A stretch of DNA of 32,395 bases from an uncultured Eubacteriales bacterium (GCA_900549955.1 URQH01000019.1:1-32395); one strand, 5' to 3'. Positions 22,235 to 30,580 are shown, counted from the stretch's first letter. Numbers and translations: made by a program. Notes: generated by a model not told the origin, from the letters alone.

Positions 22235-22873
22235 TCATGGTTCTAAAATATATTGCCTATTATCCTCCATCGTCGCAATGTTCTCAACATATATGGAACG
22301 TATGACCAACTCGTCCTGTTGCTCACCCGGATCATCATCTCCGACAAAATATGATTCGGTCGAAGGTTCCATACGAAATGCAACGATCTGCGCTTCATCG
22401 GTCAAATAACATGCGTAATACAATCCTGAACCGCGCTCGCCATGCGGCGCGCCATATCTTTCACACAGCTCGGCATATGTTTGCGGAACATGCTCGCGAT
22501 CAAATGCGATCGGGTCAACTCCTTTGGTATCAAGCAAATCTCCCGTTTCGGAATAGACGGCAATTGCGTCGATTGTTCCCTCCAGGCCGCACACAAGGAC
22601 AAGATAATCATCTCCCATTCTCATGCGGTACAAATTGTCCGCATTGTTGGTGGTAATCGCCTCCCCGCCTTGCTCCGTTATGTATCGTATCATTTCAATT
22701 TTGGTGAGCGCGCCGAGCGGCAGCTGCGCATATGCGTTCTCTGCCTGCGCGTCATTCTGGCCGCGGCTGCAGCCGGTCAAGCCTGCCATGGCCACGACCA
22801 ATCCTGTGAGCACAACCATGATTGCCGGTATGACTCGCAGGCCGCGCCCGTTTGCAAAAGCCGCTTCATACAT
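22235..22873 (-). CDS. Small lipoprotein of unknown function
   Basis: 212 residues. The N-terminus has a hydrophobic segment (14-31) ending in a lipobox L-T-G-C35, so the protein is probably lipid-anchored outside the membrane. The rest resembles no family I can name; the pattern TYAELCERYGAPHGERGSGL followed by YYACYLTDEAQIVAF is like small secreted proteins with a SmpA/BLIP-like fold. The start is uncertain: the ATG at 22873 lies only 1 nt after AAAGGG, whereas a second ATG at 22869 has ideal spacing but is in another frame (MKRLLQTGAAC), which ends without the lipobox. It follows the 488-residue protein gene after 39 nt, on the same strand. Less GC-rich than the core genes. Confidence 0.75.
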   Translation of the reverse strand: MYEAAFANGRGLRVIPAIMVVLTGLVVAMAGLTGCSRGQNDAQAENAYAQLPLGALTKIEMIRYITEQGGEAITTNNADNLYRMRMGDDYLVLVCGLEGTIDAIAVYSETGDLLDTKGVDPIAFDREHVPQTYAELCERYGAPHGERGSGLYYACYLTDEAQIVAFRMEPSTESYFVGDDDPGEQQDELVIRSIYVENIATMEDNRQYILEP

Positions 22874-22895
22874 GCCCTTTCGCCATCCATTGCCT

Positions 22896-23206
22896 CGCTT
22901 TCCGTTGCTTCGTCAAATAAAATCGATGGTATAGTCTCCCTCGTGCATACGCGGGGCGCACCGTTCATACCGCTCCTGCAGCATCTGCTTGATGTCGTAC
23001 GGGTGCCGGTAGTCCCGGTCCCAGATCGTGTCGCTACAATCCGGCGTCAGCTTCAGCCGCCGCTTGATCAGTTTCAGGTTTTCCTCATACGCCAGATGCA
23101 GCCGCTCCTCTATCGCCGCCTCGTCCCGGTTCTTCAGCAGCAGGTATTCCTCCCGTTTGTTCTCCTTCGCCTCGATCACGCGCTCCATCCCCTCGTAGTC
23201 GTCCCA
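22896..23206. repeat. 311-bp direct repeat, copy 1
   Basis: Identical by eye to 24472-24782 (offset 1576). It covers the last 98 or so codons and stop of the 488-residue protein gene and 17 nt past it. Identity includes silent positions. Confidence 0.92.
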
Positions 23207-24379
23207 ACCAAGCACGCCCGGCGTCGGACGGGAAACGGAATATCCGCTTCCTTCTCGCAGCGTTCTATGCCACAGTTCCTCATACATCCGGAAAAAGCAA
23301 AACTCGTTGAATACGATATTCACCGGCCCTCCCCGCAGTTCATAATTCTCTACCGTCGGCGGCCTCCATTCGCCCCCGGAGACCTGTCGATAGCAATCGT
23401 ACTGTCTATACCGCACAAATATCCACCACTGCAACTCCTTCACCGCGTCCCGCACGTTGGTGATCCTGCGCAGCGTCGGTTCTACCACCCGGTCAAATAT
23501 TTCCTTCACTACCTGCAATTCCTCCGGAACAAAAAAACCGTACATGGCTACAAAGTTACCACGGTGCACGTGCCGCGAATCCGGTCCATGCCTCCAGTGC
23601 TGCATCTCGAATAACATATCGTCTGCACTCAGCACATACGGCAAGGGGTTCGCCCCAATCGTCTCCGTCATAAAATAGTCCAAATGCTGCGCGAAAGTCG
23701 GTTGAATGCCAAGCAGCATACTGAAAAATCCTTTATATGGCACCAGCCCGAACGACAGCAGCACCTCGTCGCGGATCAGCTTGTACCATCGGTTGTACTT
23801 GAACGTCGTGAACCCCAGCGCCGCCATCCGCTCGCCGAAGGTCTCCTGCGCATATGCATCGACAATCTCTTTGGCGGTTTTCCGCTTCCGCTTGTACTTT
23901 TGCTCCCGCTTGTCCGTCTCCATCCGCTCTACCATTTCCAGACCTGGCAACAGCGGCAGCTTGAGATGCTCCGCCAGCTCGTCAATCTGCCGCATCACAT
24001 CCGCCCGCGCGACCGTCATCAGCCGCTCCAGCTTTGCGCCGCCCGCATCTTCGATGCCGAATGCCGCCGTGATCAGACCCATGTTCTGCGGCGTTTGAGA
24101 AACCTCTTCGTCCAGCGACACCGCCCCCGACGCCACGTCGTTTCCGTCCCGGAACAACGTCAATCCCACCATATCCTCGTCATAGCAGTAAAAAACCAAA
24201 ATGTCGCTGCCAATTTCACGCGAAAGAGAAATCGCGTCCTGAATCAGCGCACCGGAATTTTCCCAGCTCAGGTCATACAGGCTGACCCGCCCATCCCGTT
24301 CCAGGCGGTACGGGTTTGCCGCCTGCTGCTCCTGCGTCAGCGTTCCCATCATGTGCAGACTTCCGATCGTCAGTCCCAT
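22913..24379 (-). CDS. Tandem paralog 1, two-domain protein of unknown function
   Basis: 488 residues, not recognised. Residues 1-150 form an N-terminal domain (MGLTIGSLHMMGTLTQEQQ, then FYCYDEDM, QNMGLITAAFG, and ending LAEHLKLPLLP). A charged linker (155-180, KREQKYKRKRKTAKE) leads to a C-terminal domain of about 300 residues starting FGERMAALGFTTFKYNRWYK; the pattern of a Phe/Lys-rich strand, then LSFGLVPYKG and LGIQPTF recalls DUF4304-like domains, with low certainty. No signal peptide, membrane span or catalytic motif is evident. The ATG at 24379 has GAGGGAAC/AAAGGAG upstream; the open frame to 24544 runs through non-coding repeat sequence. It shares 36 identical N-terminal residues and the last 98 or so with the upstream paralog. 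Lower GC than neighbouring genes. Confidence 0.85.
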   Translation of the reverse strand: MGLTIGSLHMMGTLTQEQQAANPYRLERDGRVSLYDLSWENSGALIQDAISLSREIGSDILVFYCYDEDMVGLTLFRDGNDVASGAVSLDEEVSQTPQNMGLITAAFGIEDAGGAKLERLMTVARADVMRQIDELAEHLKLPLLPGLEMVERMETDKREQKYKRKRKTAKEIVDAYAQETFGERMAALGFTTFKYNRWYKLIRDEVLLSFGLVPYKGFFSMLLGIQPTFAQHLDYFMTETIGANPLPYVLSADDMLFEMQHWRHGPDSRHVHRGNFVAMYGFFVPEELQVVKEIFDRVVEPTLRRITNVRDAVKELQWWIFVRYRQYDCYRQVSGGEWRPPTVENYELRGGPVNIVFNEFCFFRMYEELWHRTLREGSGYSVSRPTPGVLGWDDYEGMERVIEAKENKREEYLLLKNRDEAAIEERLHLAYEENLKLIKRRLKLTPDCSDTIWDRDYRHPYDIKQMLQERYERCAPRMHEGDYTIDFI

Positions 24380-24440
24380 GTTCCCTCTGCTCCTTTCTAC
24401 CCAATTTATGTCGTTTCGCCGCCCCGCGGCCCTGTCCCGT
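24273..24440. repeat. 5' repeat of the paralogs (start codon, leader), copy 1
   Basis: Nearly identical to 26398-26564: one substitution (24305 G / 26430 A) and a small indel region around the ribosome-binding site. It includes the first 36 codons, the ribosome-binding site and about 60 nt of upstream sequence. Confidence 0.85.
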
Positions 24441-24471
24441 GGAAAGCCGTCCAAACCGAACGCCCATTCTG

Positions 24472-24782
24472 CGCTTTCCGTTGCTTCGTCAAATAAAATC
24501 GATGGTATAGTCTCCCTCGTGCATACGCGGGGCGCACCGTTCATACCGCTCCTGCAGCATCTGCTTGATGTCGTACGGGTGCCGGTAGTCCCGGTCCCAG
24601 ATCGTGTCGCTACAATCCGGCGTCAGCTTCAGCCGCCGCTTGATCAGTTTCAGGTTTTCCTCATACGCCAGATGCAGCCGCTCCTCTATCGCCGCCTCGT
24701 CCCGGTTCTTCAGCAGCAGGTATTCCTCCCGTTTGTTCTCCTTCGCCTCGATCACGCGCTCCATCCCCTCGTAGTCGTCCCA
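24472..24782. repeat. 311-bp direct repeat, copy 2
   Basis: Matches 22896-23206 without a difference that I can see; the first mismatch is at 24783. It covers the 3' end of the 671-residue protein gene. Confidence 0.92.
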
Positions 24783-26504
24783 GCCAAGCACGCCCGGCGT
24801 CGGGCGGGAAACGGAATATCCGCTTCCGTCTCGCAGCACCTTATGCCACAGTTCCTCATACATCCGGAAAAAGCAATACTGGTTGAATATGATGTGCACC
24901 TGCTCTCCCCGCGGTTCATAGTTCTCTACCGTCGGCGGCCTCCATTCACCCCCCGGTGACTGTTGAGAACAATCGTACCGTCTGTACCGAGCAAACCTCC
25001 ACCACTGCAGCTCCATCACCGCGTCCCGCACGTTGGTGATCCTGCGCAGCGTCGGTTCTACCACCTGGCCGAATATCTCCTCCACCGTATACCTGGTCCA
25101 TTTGGTTAGGTGGAGATCGTCGCAAGAAAAAATATAATGAACCGAACGCGAATCATGACGCCAGTTCTGCATTTCATTGGGCGTATCTTGAACTCTCATG
25201 ACATACGGCAAACTCTCCAGTTTTTCGGTCATAAACGAGTCCAGATATGGCACGAAGGTTGGCTGAATGCCGATCAGCATGTCAAATGATCCTTTATATG
25301 GCACCAGCCCGAACGACAGCAGCACCTCGTCGCGGATCAGCTTATACCATCGATGATATTTGAACGTCGTGAACCCCAGCGCCGCCATCCGCTCGCCCAG
25401 GATTTTCTGCGCCTCTGCATCCAGTCTCTTCGCAGCGGTCGGGTACTTTTGCCTCCACTCCCGTTTGTCCGCCTCCATCTGCTCTGCCAGCGCCGCATCC
25501 GGCAGCAGCGGCAGCTTGAGATACGCCGCCAGTTCGCCGATCTGCTGCATCACATCCGCCCGCGCGTCCGTCATCAGCCGCTCCAGTGTCGCGCCGCCCG
25601 CGTCTTCTACGCCGAACGCCTCCGCGATCAGGCCCATGTTCTGCGGCGGTTGAGCGAGCCTTTCATCCAGCGACGATGCGCCGCCAGCCACCGCTTTGCC
25701 ACCCCGGTAGAGCACCAAGGCCACCGCGTCTTCATTGTAGCAGTAAAAGACCAGCATGTCTTTGCCGGTTTTGCATGAAAACTTTGCTGCGTCCCAGAGA
25801 AGAACATTCCAGATATCCCAACCGCTGTTGTCATACAGACTGACCCGCCCATCCCGTTCCAGACGGTACGGGTTTGCCGCCTGCTGCTCCTGTGTCAGCG
25901 TTCCCATCATGTGCAGACTTCCGATCGTCAGCCTCATGTTTCCCTGCTCTTTTCCCCCCACACGCTCCGCCACCTGCTTTTCCTGCGCCCCTGCATCCAG
26001 TCTCTGCGCAGCGGCCGGACGCTTTCGCTCCTGCTCGCCGTTCTCCATCTGCTCTGCCAGCGCCGCGTCCGGCAGCAGCGGCAGCTTGAGATACGCCGCC
26101 AGTTCGTCAATCTGCTGCATCGTATCCATCGCGACATCCGTCATCAGCCGCTCCAGCTCTGCGCCGCCCGCATCTTCTGCGCCGAATGCCGCCGCGATCA
26201 ACCCCATGTTCTTCGGCGGTTGAAACAGCCCTTCGTCCAGTGACGATACCCCCTCTGCCACCGTTTTGCCGTTCCGATAGAGCGCCAGCGCCACCGCGTC
26301 TTCATCGAAGCAGTAAAAGGCCAGCACGTCTTTGCCCGTCTCTCTTGAAAGCGTTTCTGCATCCGCATACAGGGCAAGCGGGTTGTCCCAGCCGTTTTCA
26401 TACAGGCTGACCCGCCCATCCCGTTCCAGACGGTACGGGTTTGCCGCCTGCTGCTCCTGCGTCAGCGTTCCCATCATGTGCAGACTTCCGATCGTCAGTC
26501 CCAT
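24489..26504 (-). CDS. Tandem paralog 2, three-domain protein with duplicated N-terminal domain
   Basis: 671 residues from the ATG at 26504 (ribosome-binding site GGAGGAAC). Residues 1-182 and 190-368 are two copies of the N-terminal domain and its linker. Both have LTIGSLHMMGTLTQEQQ, the FYC-(F/Y)-(D/N)-EDAVAL strand, (K/Q)NMGLIA-AFG-EDAGGA, and the identical stretch LKLPLLPDAALAEQME. The C-terminal domain (about 370-671) matches paralog 1, least in the middle (410-470) and identically over the last 98 residues. Met190 follows a stretch GGKEQGN whose DNA looks like a ribosome-binding site, so a shorter product is possible. Function unknown. Downstream of a RarD-like gene by 102 nt and upstream of paralog 1 by 109 nt, same strand. 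Confidence 0.85.
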   Translation of the reverse strand: MGLTIGSLHMMGTLTQEQQAANPYRLERDGRVSLYENGWDNPLALYADAETLSRETGKDVLAFYCFDEDAVALALYRNGKTVAEGVSSLDEGLFQPPKNMGLIAAAFGAEDAGGAELERLMTDVAMDTMQQIDELAAYLKLPLLPDAALAEQMENGEQERKRPAAAQRLDAGAQEKQVAERVGGKEQGNMRLTIGSLHMMGTLTQEQQAANPYRLERDGRVSLYDNSGWDIWNVLLWDAAKFSCKTGKDMLVFYCYNEDAVALVLYRGGKAVAGGASSLDERLAQPPQNMGLIAEAFGVEDAGGATLERLMTDARADVMQQIGELAAYLKLPLLPDAALAEQMEADKREWRQKYPTAAKRLDAEAQKILGERMAALGFTTFKYHRWYKLIRDEVLLSFGLVPYKGSFDMLIGIQPTFVPYLDSFMTEKLESLPYVMRVQDTPNEMQNWRHDSRSVHYIFSCDDLHLTKWTRYTVEEIFGQVVEPTLRRITNVRDAVMELQWWRFARYRRYDCSQQSPGGEWRPPTVENYEPRGEQVHIIFNQYCFFRMYEELWHKVLRDGSGYSVSRPTPGVLGWDDYEGMERVIEAKENKREEYLLLKNRDEAAIEERLHLAYEENLKLIKRRLKLTPDCSDTIWDRDYRHPYDIKQMLQERYERCAPRMHEGDYTIDFI
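25935..25949 (-). promoter_or_regulatory. Internal ribosome-binding site and start codon inside paralog 2
   Basis: On the minus strand GAGCAGGGAAACATG ends in the codon for Met190. The AGGG (complement of 25942-25945) lies 4 nt before ATG, and the region matches the real start of paralog 1 (AGAGGGAACATG). It is either a relic of a fused start or a working internal start giving a 482-residue product. Confidence 0.6.
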
Positions 26505-26564
26505 GTTCCTCCGCTCCTTTCTACCCAATTTATGTCGTTTCGCCGCCCCGCGGCCCTGTCCCGC
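26398..26564. repeat. 5' repeat of the paralogs (start codon, leader), copy 2
   Basis: Counterpart of 24273-24440. A third, more diverged copy limited to coding sequence lies at about 25832-25937 (internal start of paralog 2). Confidence 0.85.
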
Positions 26565-26606
26565 AAAAAGCCGTCAAAACCGAACGCGCCCGCCCGGGGC
26601 CGGCCG

Positions 26607-27485
26607 TCACCCGGGCAGCGCTTTGCCCCGGCGCCTGCCGCCGAGCAGGAACAGCGCCACTGCGGCGAACACCAGCGCAAACATGACCGCGTCCGTGCCG
26701 GTAAACGGCTCGCGATACACCAGCACGCCCAGCAGCAGCTGCAGCGTGGGATTGAGATACAGCAGCATGCCGGAAAGCGAAACGGGCAGCTGATGCACGC
26801 CCGCAGCGAAAAACAGCAGCGGCACGGACGTGGCCACGCCGGTGAGCAACAGCAGCGCCAGTTCCCCATCCGGCACCGCGCCCGAAAAGAGATAGCCGCC
26901 GTCCCGCTCCATCCAGGCCACAAACAACAGCGCCGGCGGCGTCATGCACAGCGTCTCCACCGTCAGCGACACGATGCTGTCCACGGCCAGCTGCTTTTTG
27001 ATGGCCCCATAGATGGAAAATGTCGCGCCGATGCCCAGCGCCAGCAGCGGCGGCCGGCCGGACTCCACCACCGGCACGAGTACCCCCAGCAGCGCAAGCC
27101 CCACCGCCGCCCACTGCTCCCGGGCCAGCCGCTCGCCAAACGCCAGCCGCCCGATCAGGATGGACAACAGCGGGCTGATGTAAAACGCAAGGCTCCCATC
27201 GAGGATGTGGTTGCTGCTCACGGCATAGATGTACATCCACCAGTTGGCCGTGATGACCACGCCGCAAACCGCAAGGCGCAGGCACACGCGGCGATCCCGC
27301 AGCACCGCCCGCAGCGCGTCAAAGCGCCGCGTCACCCCCACGAGCAGCAGGCAGAAAACCATGGACATCACGATGCGCACCGCCAGCAGGTACACCGCGT
27401 CCAGCGTGTGGAACTGCTTCCAGAACATGGGCAGCAGCCCCCACAGGCCATACCCTACCAATACAGAGCCGATCGCGCGCTTCAC
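26607..27485 (-). CDS. rarD: RarD-like EamA-family transporter
   Basis: 292 residues with about ten membrane spans, the EamA (drug/metabolite transporter) architecture of two five-span halves. It starts VKRAIGSVLVGYGLWGLLPM, with GLLPMFWKQFHTLDAVYLLAVRI-like features and NWWMYIYAVSSNHILDGSLA typical of RarD proteins, and ends with a short basic tail. The substrate is not established for the family. The frame is open to 27584, but the GTG at 27485 has AAGGAGG 7 nt upstream and removes a hydrophilic extension encoded by the preceding terminator, so GTG is chosen. It follows the GNAT-like gene across a terminator. Confidence 0.9.
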   Translation of the reverse strand: MKRAIGSVLVGYGLWGLLPMFWKQFHTLDAVYLLAVRIVMSMVFCLLLVGVTRRFDALRAVLRDRRVCLRLAVCGVVITANWWMYIYAVSSNHILDGSLAFYISPLLSILIGRLAFGERLAREQWAAVGLALLGVLVPVVESGRPPLLALGIGATFSIYGAIKKQLAVDSIVSLTVETLCMTPPALLFVAWMERDGGYLFSGAVPDGELALLLLTGVATSVPLLFFAAGVHQLPVSLSGMLLYLNPTLQLLLGVLVYREPFTGTDAVMFALVFAAVALFLLGGRRRGKALPG

Positions 27486-27504
27486 CCCACGCCCTCCTTT
27501 TTGC

Positions 27505-27538
27505 AAAACACCCGGCGAGCCTTTCGGCCCGCCGGGCG
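27505..27538 (-). terminator. Terminator of the GNAT-like gene
   Basis: On the minus strand CGCCCGGCGGGCC and GGCTCGCCGGGTG form a 13-bp stem with G-U pairs and a GAAA loop, followed by TTTT. It lies 14 nt past the stop codon. Confidence 0.8.
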
Positions 27539-27552
27539 TACCCTTTCCTTGT

Positions 27553-28713
27553 TCAGACCGTGCCGTCTCCGTCGCCGGCTCCACCGGACAGCTCCTTCAC
27601 CCAGCAGCGGCGCCGCTTGTGCTGTTCCACCGGGAAAAACTTCCACTGGGACTGCACCTTGGTGTTGTACTCCAGCTGCGGCCCCGTCTCTGCAAAGCGG
27701 AACCCGGAGGCGATCACCTTGTGCATCATGTCGCCCATGATGGCGGCGTTGATGCCGCAGCCCTGCAACTCCGGCTTGACCGCCACGAGCAGCATGTCGA
27801 GCTGCTCGTTTTTGCGGCTCTTGAGCGCCCTGAGCAGCGGGATCCAGCCGAACGGGAACAGCCGGCCGCCATTCTTCTGCTGCGCCCGGTCGAGCGACGG
27901 GCAGCAGATGCCGAACGCCACGAGTTCGTCCTTGTCGTTGTACACAAACGAGGTGGTGCGTCCCTGTACCATGGGCAGAAACTCCCGCACATACTTCTCC
28001 ACCTGTTTGGGCGTGAGCGCCACGACGCCGAACAGCGCCAGGTACGTCTCGTTATAGAGCTTGAACACATCCTCTACCAGGCGCGACAGCGGGCGGTCGA
28101 GATGGTCGAGATCGATCGTGTGGAGATGATAGCGCTTGCGGATCATGTCCGCCATGCGGTCGATGCGCTCCACCGGCTTGTCCGGAATGGTGACGCGGTA
28201 TTCGAGCCAGTCGACTTCCTTGACGTAGCCGCGGCGCTCCATCTGCGTGACATAATACGGATGGTTGTAATAGGTGTAAAACAGGCTGGGCTTGTCAAAC
28301 CCATGGATGAGCATGCCCTCCCGGTCCATGTCGGAAAACCCGAGCGGGCCGTGGACGGCCACGCAGCCGAGTTCCCGCGCATACGCCTCCGCCGCGTCGA
28401 ACAGCGCGTCGACCACCTCGTCGTCGTCGATAAAATCGATGTGAGAGATGTTCATATATTCCTTTTGGAACTTCGCATTGGCGCGCCGGTTGAGAATGCA
28501 GGCGATGCGCCCCACGATCTCTTTCCCACGGTAGGCCAGAAAGCACTTGGCCTCGCAATATTCAAACGCGGGGTTCTTGTCGCGCATCATGTCCGCCACC
28601 TGGCTGTCGAGCATGTCCGGCACATAATATGGATTGCCGCGGTACAGGCGGTTGGGAAACTCCATGAACCGGACGATGTCCCTGCGCCGCACCGCTTCCC
28701 TGATTGTTACCAT
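27553..28713 (-). CDS. GNAT-like acyl-CoA N-acyltransferase protein of unknown substrate
   Basis: 386 residues from the ATG at 28713 (MVTIREAVRRRDIVRFMEFP); the frame is open to 28959 but that part lies upstream of a good promoter. The first 200 residues contain AYRGKEIVGRIACILNRRAN and VAVHGPLGFSDMDREGML, and the last 100 contain LVAVKPELQGCGINAAIMGD, a GNAT-type acyl-CoA-binding segment. Proteins with the GPLGFSDxDxxG...HGFD...NHPYY pattern are annotated as GNAT-family or hypothetical in many bacteria; substrates are unknown. The ribosome-binding site is GGGGAG. It lies downstream of the acyl-CoA synthetase gene on the same strand but has its own promoter. Confidence 0.75.
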   Translation of the reverse strand: MVTIREAVRRRDIVRFMEFPNRLYRGNPYYVPDMLDSQVADMMRDKNPAFEYCEAKCFLAYRGKEIVGRIACILNRRANAKFQKEYMNISHIDFIDDDEVVDALFDAAEAYARELGCVAVHGPLGFSDMDREGMLIHGFDKPSLFYTYYNHPYYVTQMERRGYVKEVDWLEYRVTIPDKPVERIDRMADMIRKRYHLHTIDLDHLDRPLSRLVEDVFKLYNETYLALFGVVALTPKQVEKYVREFLPMVQGRTTSFVYNDKDELVAFGICCPSLDRAQQKNGGRLFPFGWIPLLRALKSRKNEQLDMLLVAVKPELQGCGINAAIMGDMMHKVIASGFRFAETGPQLEYNTKVQSQWKFFPVEQHKRRRCWVKELSGGAGDGDGTV

Positions 28714-28749
28714 AACGGTGATACTCCCCTTTCCTCTGATCCCAGGTTC

Positions 28750-28777
28750 AGTATACCACACACAGCCGCAAATGCAA
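28750..28777 (-). promoter_or_regulatory. Promoter of the GNAT-like gene
   Basis: On the minus strand TTGCAT (28772-28777), 16-nt spacer and TATACT (28750-28755) with extended TG. It lies in the gap after the acyl-CoA synthetase gene. Confidence 0.65.
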
Positions 28778-28849
28778 GCGCGCCGGAAAAGCAGCGGGGG
28801 CGCCCCACAGGCTCCCCCTCCATACTGCACATGCCCGTGCGCGCCATCC

Positions 28850-30580
28850 TCAGGCAGACTGTCGCGCCAGCTCCTCCTTTTCCAGCACGGTATAGGCGAC
28901 CTTGCCCACGAGCGTCTTGGGCAGCGAGTCGCGCACCTCGATCTCGTACGGCATCGCATATTTGGCGATGTGCCGGCGGCAGTGCTCCCAGATCGACTCC
29001 ATGAGCTCCGGCGTCTCCTGCAGCCCGGGCCGGAGCACGATGAACGCCTTGACCTTCTGCATCTTGTAGCTGTCGCGCACGCCGATGACGCAGCTCATCT
29101 GCACGGCCTCGTGCGCATCGAGGATATTCTCCAGCTGCGAGGGGTACACGTTGTAGCCGCTCGTCACGATCATGCGCTTGATGCGCTGGCGGAAATACAC
29201 GAACCCATCCTCGTCCATGAGCCCCAGGTCGCCCGTGTGCACCCAGGTACGGCCGTCCGCATGCACCTGCATGGTGTGGGCCGTCTCTTCCGGCTGGTTG
29301 ACATAGCCCATCATCATCGACGGGCCGGTCAGGCAGATCTCGCCCTCCTCGCCATACGGCACCTCGTCGGTCGTGCCGACCTTGACGATCTTGTAATACG
29401 TGTCCGGAAACGGCAGGCCGATGCTGCCCTCGCGGTACATGTCGTACGGCGTCAGGCAGCTCGCGGTCACGCACTCCGTCGTGCCGTATCCCTCGCGCAC
29501 CTGCACGGTCGCGCCGTGCTGCTTGAGGAACAGGTCGAACTTCTTCTTGAGCTCGATCGAGAGCGAATCGCCGCCGGAGAACACGCCCTTCAGGCAGGAG
29601 AGGTTGACGCCGTCCATATACGGGTTGCGCGTGATGCCCTCAAAGAGCGTGGGCACGCCGGCGATATAGTTCGGCTTCTCCTTCTTGAGCAGCTTTGCGT
29701 AGCTTTCGACCGAGACGCGCGGCACCAGGATGCACGTGCCCCCCGCGATGAGCATCGTGTGGATGCAGACGCCCAGGCCAAACCCGTGGAACACGGGCAT
29801 GGCCGCCAGCATGCTCTGCCCCGGCTCAAACGTCGTCGCCATCGCAATGGTCTGCAACCCCAGCGCGTTGAAGTTGAGATTGGAGAGCAGGATGCCCTTC
29901 GTCACGCCCGTGGTGCCGCCGGAGAAGAGGATCACCGCCGGCTCCTCCGCGTCCCGTTTGATGAGGTACGGCTGCTCGTACACGTCGCCCTGCTGCAAAA
30001 ACGCGCGCCACTTCATGGCCGGCGCAACGATCTGCGGCACGTGGAGCTTGCGCCCCTGCGTGAGCCAGTAACCGGCGCGCAGCACCGGCGACAGCGCGTC
30101 GCCCACGTTCGCCACGATCAGCCGGTCGAGCGGCTGCTCGCGCATCACGTCCTGGAATTTACCGTAAAACTGGTCCAGCGTGACGGCGACCTTCGAGCCC
30201 GAGTCGCGCAGGAAAAACGCGATCTCGCCCACGCTCGAAAGCGGATGGATCATCGTGGCCACCGCGCCGATGAGGTTCAGGCCGTAAAAGCACAGCACCG
30301 CCTGCGGGCAGTTGGGCAGGCAAATGGTTACGCGGTCGTCCTTTTGCACGCCCGCCGCCGCAAACGCACGCGCGACGCGGTGCGCCTGCTCCACGAGCTC
30401 CCGGTAGGTGGTCTTGACGCCCTGGAACGTATACGCCGTCTGCTGCGGGTACTTTTCGGCCACGGCGGTCACTGCGTCCATCATGGAGCCGGTGGGGTAT
30501 TCGAGGTGCGCCGGCACCTTGCCGTAAAAGCGCAGCCAGGGCGCCTTCGGTTCCGGGCGGTTTTCAATGGGACTGTTCAT
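28850..30580 (-). CDS. Acyl-CoA synthetase (AMP-binding family), probable long-chain fatty acid-CoA ligase
   Basis: 576 residues. It activates a carboxylic acid to its acyl-AMP and then acyl-CoA. The phosphate-binding motif ILFSGGTTGVTKG (217-229), the adenine-site motif EGYGTTEC (about 352-359), the hinge WVHTGDLG and the C-terminal lysine in PKTLVGKVAY are present. Length and overall sequence fit FadD-type ligases, though the acid used cannot be read from sequence. No membrane span is evident. The ATG at 30580 lies inside the preceding gene's last codons (17-nt overlap), which implies translational coupling. The hydrophobic start GKVPAHLEYPTGSMMDAV is common in clostridial homologues. Confidence 0.92.
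   Translation of the reverse strand: MNSPIENRPEPKAPWLRFYGKVPAHLEYPTGSMMDAVTAVAEKYPQQTAYTFQGVKTTYRELVEQAHRVARAFAAAGVQKDDRVTICLPNCPQAVLCFYGLNLIGAVATMIHPLSSVGEIAFFLRDSGSKVAVTLDQFYGKFQDVMREQPLDRLIVANVGDALSPVLRAGYWLTQGRKLHVPQIVAPAMKWRAFLQQGDVYEQPYLIKRDAEEPAVILFSGGTTGVTKGILLSNLNFNALGLQTIAMATTFEPGQSMLAAMPVFHGFGLGVCIHTMLIAGGTCILVPRVSVESYAKLLKKEKPNYIAGVPTLFEGITRNPYMDGVNLSCLKGVFSGGDSLSIELKKKFDLFLKQHGATVQVREGYGTTECVTASCLTPYDMYREGSIGLPFPDTYYKIVKVGTTDEVPYGEEGEICLTGPSMMMGYVNQPEETAHTMQVHADGRTWVHTGDLGLMDEDGFVYFRQRIKRMIVTSGYNVYPSQLENILDAHEAVQMSCVIGVRDSYKMQKVKAFIVLRPGLQETPELMESIWEHCRRHIAKYAMPYEIEVRDSLPKTLVGKVAYTVLEKEELARQSA

Noticed and set aside
24380..24544. N-terminal extension of paralog 1 up to 24544
   Set aside because: The extension is translated repeat and intergenic sequence overlapping the 3' end of paralog 2; the ATG at 24379 has the ribosome-binding site and matches the start of paralog 2.
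26565..26610. TTGACG upstream of paralog 2 as a promoter
   Set aside because: No -10-like sequence occurs at 15-19 nt; the paralogs may be read from further upstream.
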